A stretch of DNA of 6,320 nt, from positions 1 through 6,320 of the forward strand of contig JAILAO010000129.1 of assembly GCA_024681565.1 (NCBI GenBank), read 5' to 3'. The stretch is from Bacteroidales bacterium. Its GTDB lineage: Bacteria; Bacteroidota; Bacteroidia; Bacteroidales; UBA932. Shown here piece after piece: positions 5,289-6,320 of the stretch (its first letter is position 1; each line of letters opens with the position of its first letter). The translations under genes were made by a program, and so were the position numbers. The notes beneath the pieces are model-generated. The model did no database searches. It worked only from the letters and a program-made list of their open reading frames with translations, and was not told the origin of the DNA.

Positions 5289-6320
5289 TCAGAACTCCAG
5301 TTCACGTCCCCGGTAGAAATCCAGTAACTTGGTCTGATACAGGCACTGGAAGCGCGCCTGGATGTGTTCTGACTCGGCCCGGAGCCAGTTGTTGCGGGCA
5401 TCATTGTAGTCCGCGATGCCGGCCATGCCCACCTTGTATTTCTCCTCCGTCAGTTCGTAATGCACGCGGGCGCTTTGCGCGGATTCGCGGCTGCCCGCAT
5501 ACCGGGCCTGGGCGGTGACGGCATTGTAGTACGCCTGCTGGATCTCCTTGTAAAGCGATTTCTTGACATTTTCGAACTGGATCTGCTGGCCCTTGAAGCT
5601 GAGTTCGGCGCCCCGCACGTTGTTGCGCACGGAGAAACGCTGGAAGATGGGAACGCTCATCGACAGGCCGATATACTGGCTGAAGTTGTTGCGGAGCTGG
5701 TCCCCGAACGGAGCCGCCTGGATCTTGGAATTGGTGTAGTAATTGGAGCCGAGTCCGCCGCTCAGGGAAATCCGCGGCAGGTAAGCGCCCCTGGCCCGGG
5801 CGATGTTCAGCTCGGCATAGTCCATATTGATGCGGGCGGCTTCCACGGCGGGCTTGATCCCGACGGCCTCCTGGTAGATGGCCTCGGGACGCATCAGCAG
5901 CACGGTCGAGACGTCGCCCACCTCCGGCGTGAGGATGCTGAATCCTTCCGGAGAAGGCAGTTCCAGCAGCTGGGTCAGATCCAGCAGCGAGATGCGCAGA
6001 TTGCCTTCGGCCTGGATTTCCGACTGCCGGCTCTGGGCCAGCGTGGCCTGCTGGGCGGAGACCTCCGCCGCACTGACCTTGCCGGCATCCAGGCGCTCAC
6101 GCACCTGCTCCAGCAGTTCGGCATCGTGCGCCGCCTGCTGCTGCGCCACGCGCAACAGTTCCTGGTTGTAGAGGATCTGCACATAGGCCTGGGCCACCGC
6201 CACGCGGATGTCGTCACGGGCTTTCTCCAGGTCGGCCGTCGCCGCAGCGAGATTCAACTTGCTGAGTTTGATCCCGTTGGTGATATCGAAGCCCTGGAAG
6301 ATGGGCAGGTTGCCGCCCAG
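5289..6320 (-). CDS. TolC-family outer-membrane efflux protein (5' end outside window)
   Basis: The last 343 codons are present and the frame is open to the window edge. The TTG at 6257 is therefore an internal Leu codon, not a start. TolC-type proteins trimerise into an outer-membrane and periplasmic channel serving RND or ABC efflux pumps. Two structural repeats are visible. The first holds LPIFQGFDITNGIKLSKL (visible residues 5-22) and a long coiled-coil helix ending near DLTQLLEL. The second holds VPIFQRFSVRNNVRGAEL (223-240) followed by another coiled coil to LLDFYRGRELEF. The paired PIFQ-x-F motifs and helix-rich, Gln/Ala-rich stretches are diagnostic. The missing part should include the signal peptide and the first strands. 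Membrane fusion and pump genes may lie upstream, outside the window. It is the first visible gene of the minus-strand cluster. Confidence 0.93.
   Translation of the reverse strand: MGGNLPIFQGFDITNGIKLSKLNLAAATADLEKARDDIRVAVAQAYVQILYNQELLRVAQQQAAHDAELLEQVRERLDAGKVSAAEVSAQQATLAQSRQSEIQAEGNLRISLLDLTQLLELPSPEGFSILTPEVGDVSTVLLMRPEAIYQEAVGIKPAVEAARINMDYAELNIARARGAYLPRISLSGGLGSNYYTNSKIQAAPFGDQLRNNFSQYIGLSMSVPIFQRFSVRNNVRGAELSFKGQQIQFENVKKSLYKEIQQAYYNAVTAQARYAGSRESAQSARVHYELTEEKYKVGMAGIADYNDARNNWLRAESEHIQARFQCLYQTKLLDFYRGRELEF

Noticed and set aside
4069..5316. A 415-codon plus-strand open frame antisense to the CYTH and barrel genes.
   Set aside because: Same register effect as above; the minus-strand products have a signal peptide or catalytic motifs, and this one has neither.
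5289..6257. TTG at 6257 as the start of the TolC-family gene.
   Set aside because: The frame continues to the window edge and the upstream codons encode LPIFQGF, a conserved TolC repeat motif, so the gene is longer and cut by the window.
1..6320. Mobile element, CRISPR, phage, toxin-antitoxin or defence system.
   Set aside because: No transposase, integrase, direct-repeat array or terminal inverted repeats seen. Nearly all sequence from 416 to 6320 is recognisable core-type genes with uniform composition.

Overview
The window looks like a chromosomal segment of a GC-rich member of the Bacteroidota, probably Bacteroidales. Four things point there. A textbook Bacteroides-type promoter (TTTG, 19-nt spacer, TAnnTTTG) precedes the tRNA genes. 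No clear Shine-Dalgarno sequence sits in front of any of the six starts in view. The tRNA genes do not encode the 3' CCA. The proteins (PorT-like barrel, YfcE-type phosphodiesterase, single-domain CYTH protein) have a Bacteroidota flavour. Genus cannot be assigned from sequence alone.

Left end, plus strand: the last 29 codons of ispF (MEP isoprenoid pathway), then a promoter beginning 2 nt after its stop. A short leader with a GNRA-capped hairpin follows, then tRNA-Gln(CUG), tRNA-Met/Ile2(CAU) and an intrinsic terminator with a run of eight T. The CAU tRNA has an odd T-loop.

Rest of the window, minus strand: seven co-directional genes packed so tightly (gaps from a 4-nt overlap to 20 nt) that they look like one operon. 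In transcription order (right to left) they are a TolC-family outer-membrane efflux protein (5' end outside the window), a small outer-membrane beta-barrel protein, a CYTH-domain triphosphatase-like protein, GalE, a YfcE/MJ0936-type metallophosphoesterase, RadA and RsmE. The operon runs convergently into the tRNA unit, with one hairpin region between them. The contents mix envelope functions (efflux, barrel, UDP-sugar supply) with housekeeping functions (recombination, rRNA methylation). Shared transcription is more evident than a shared pathway.

No mobile element, CRISPR array, phage gene, toxin-antitoxin pair or other accessory system is visible. I do not see an undescribed system here. The points worth a second look are small: the swapped T-loop pair in the CAU tRNA, the Ile at the GalE substrate gatekeeper position, the near-perfect tRNA promoter with its leader hairpin, and very strong avoidance of TTA, CTA and TCA codons, which creates spectacular but false antisense reading frames.
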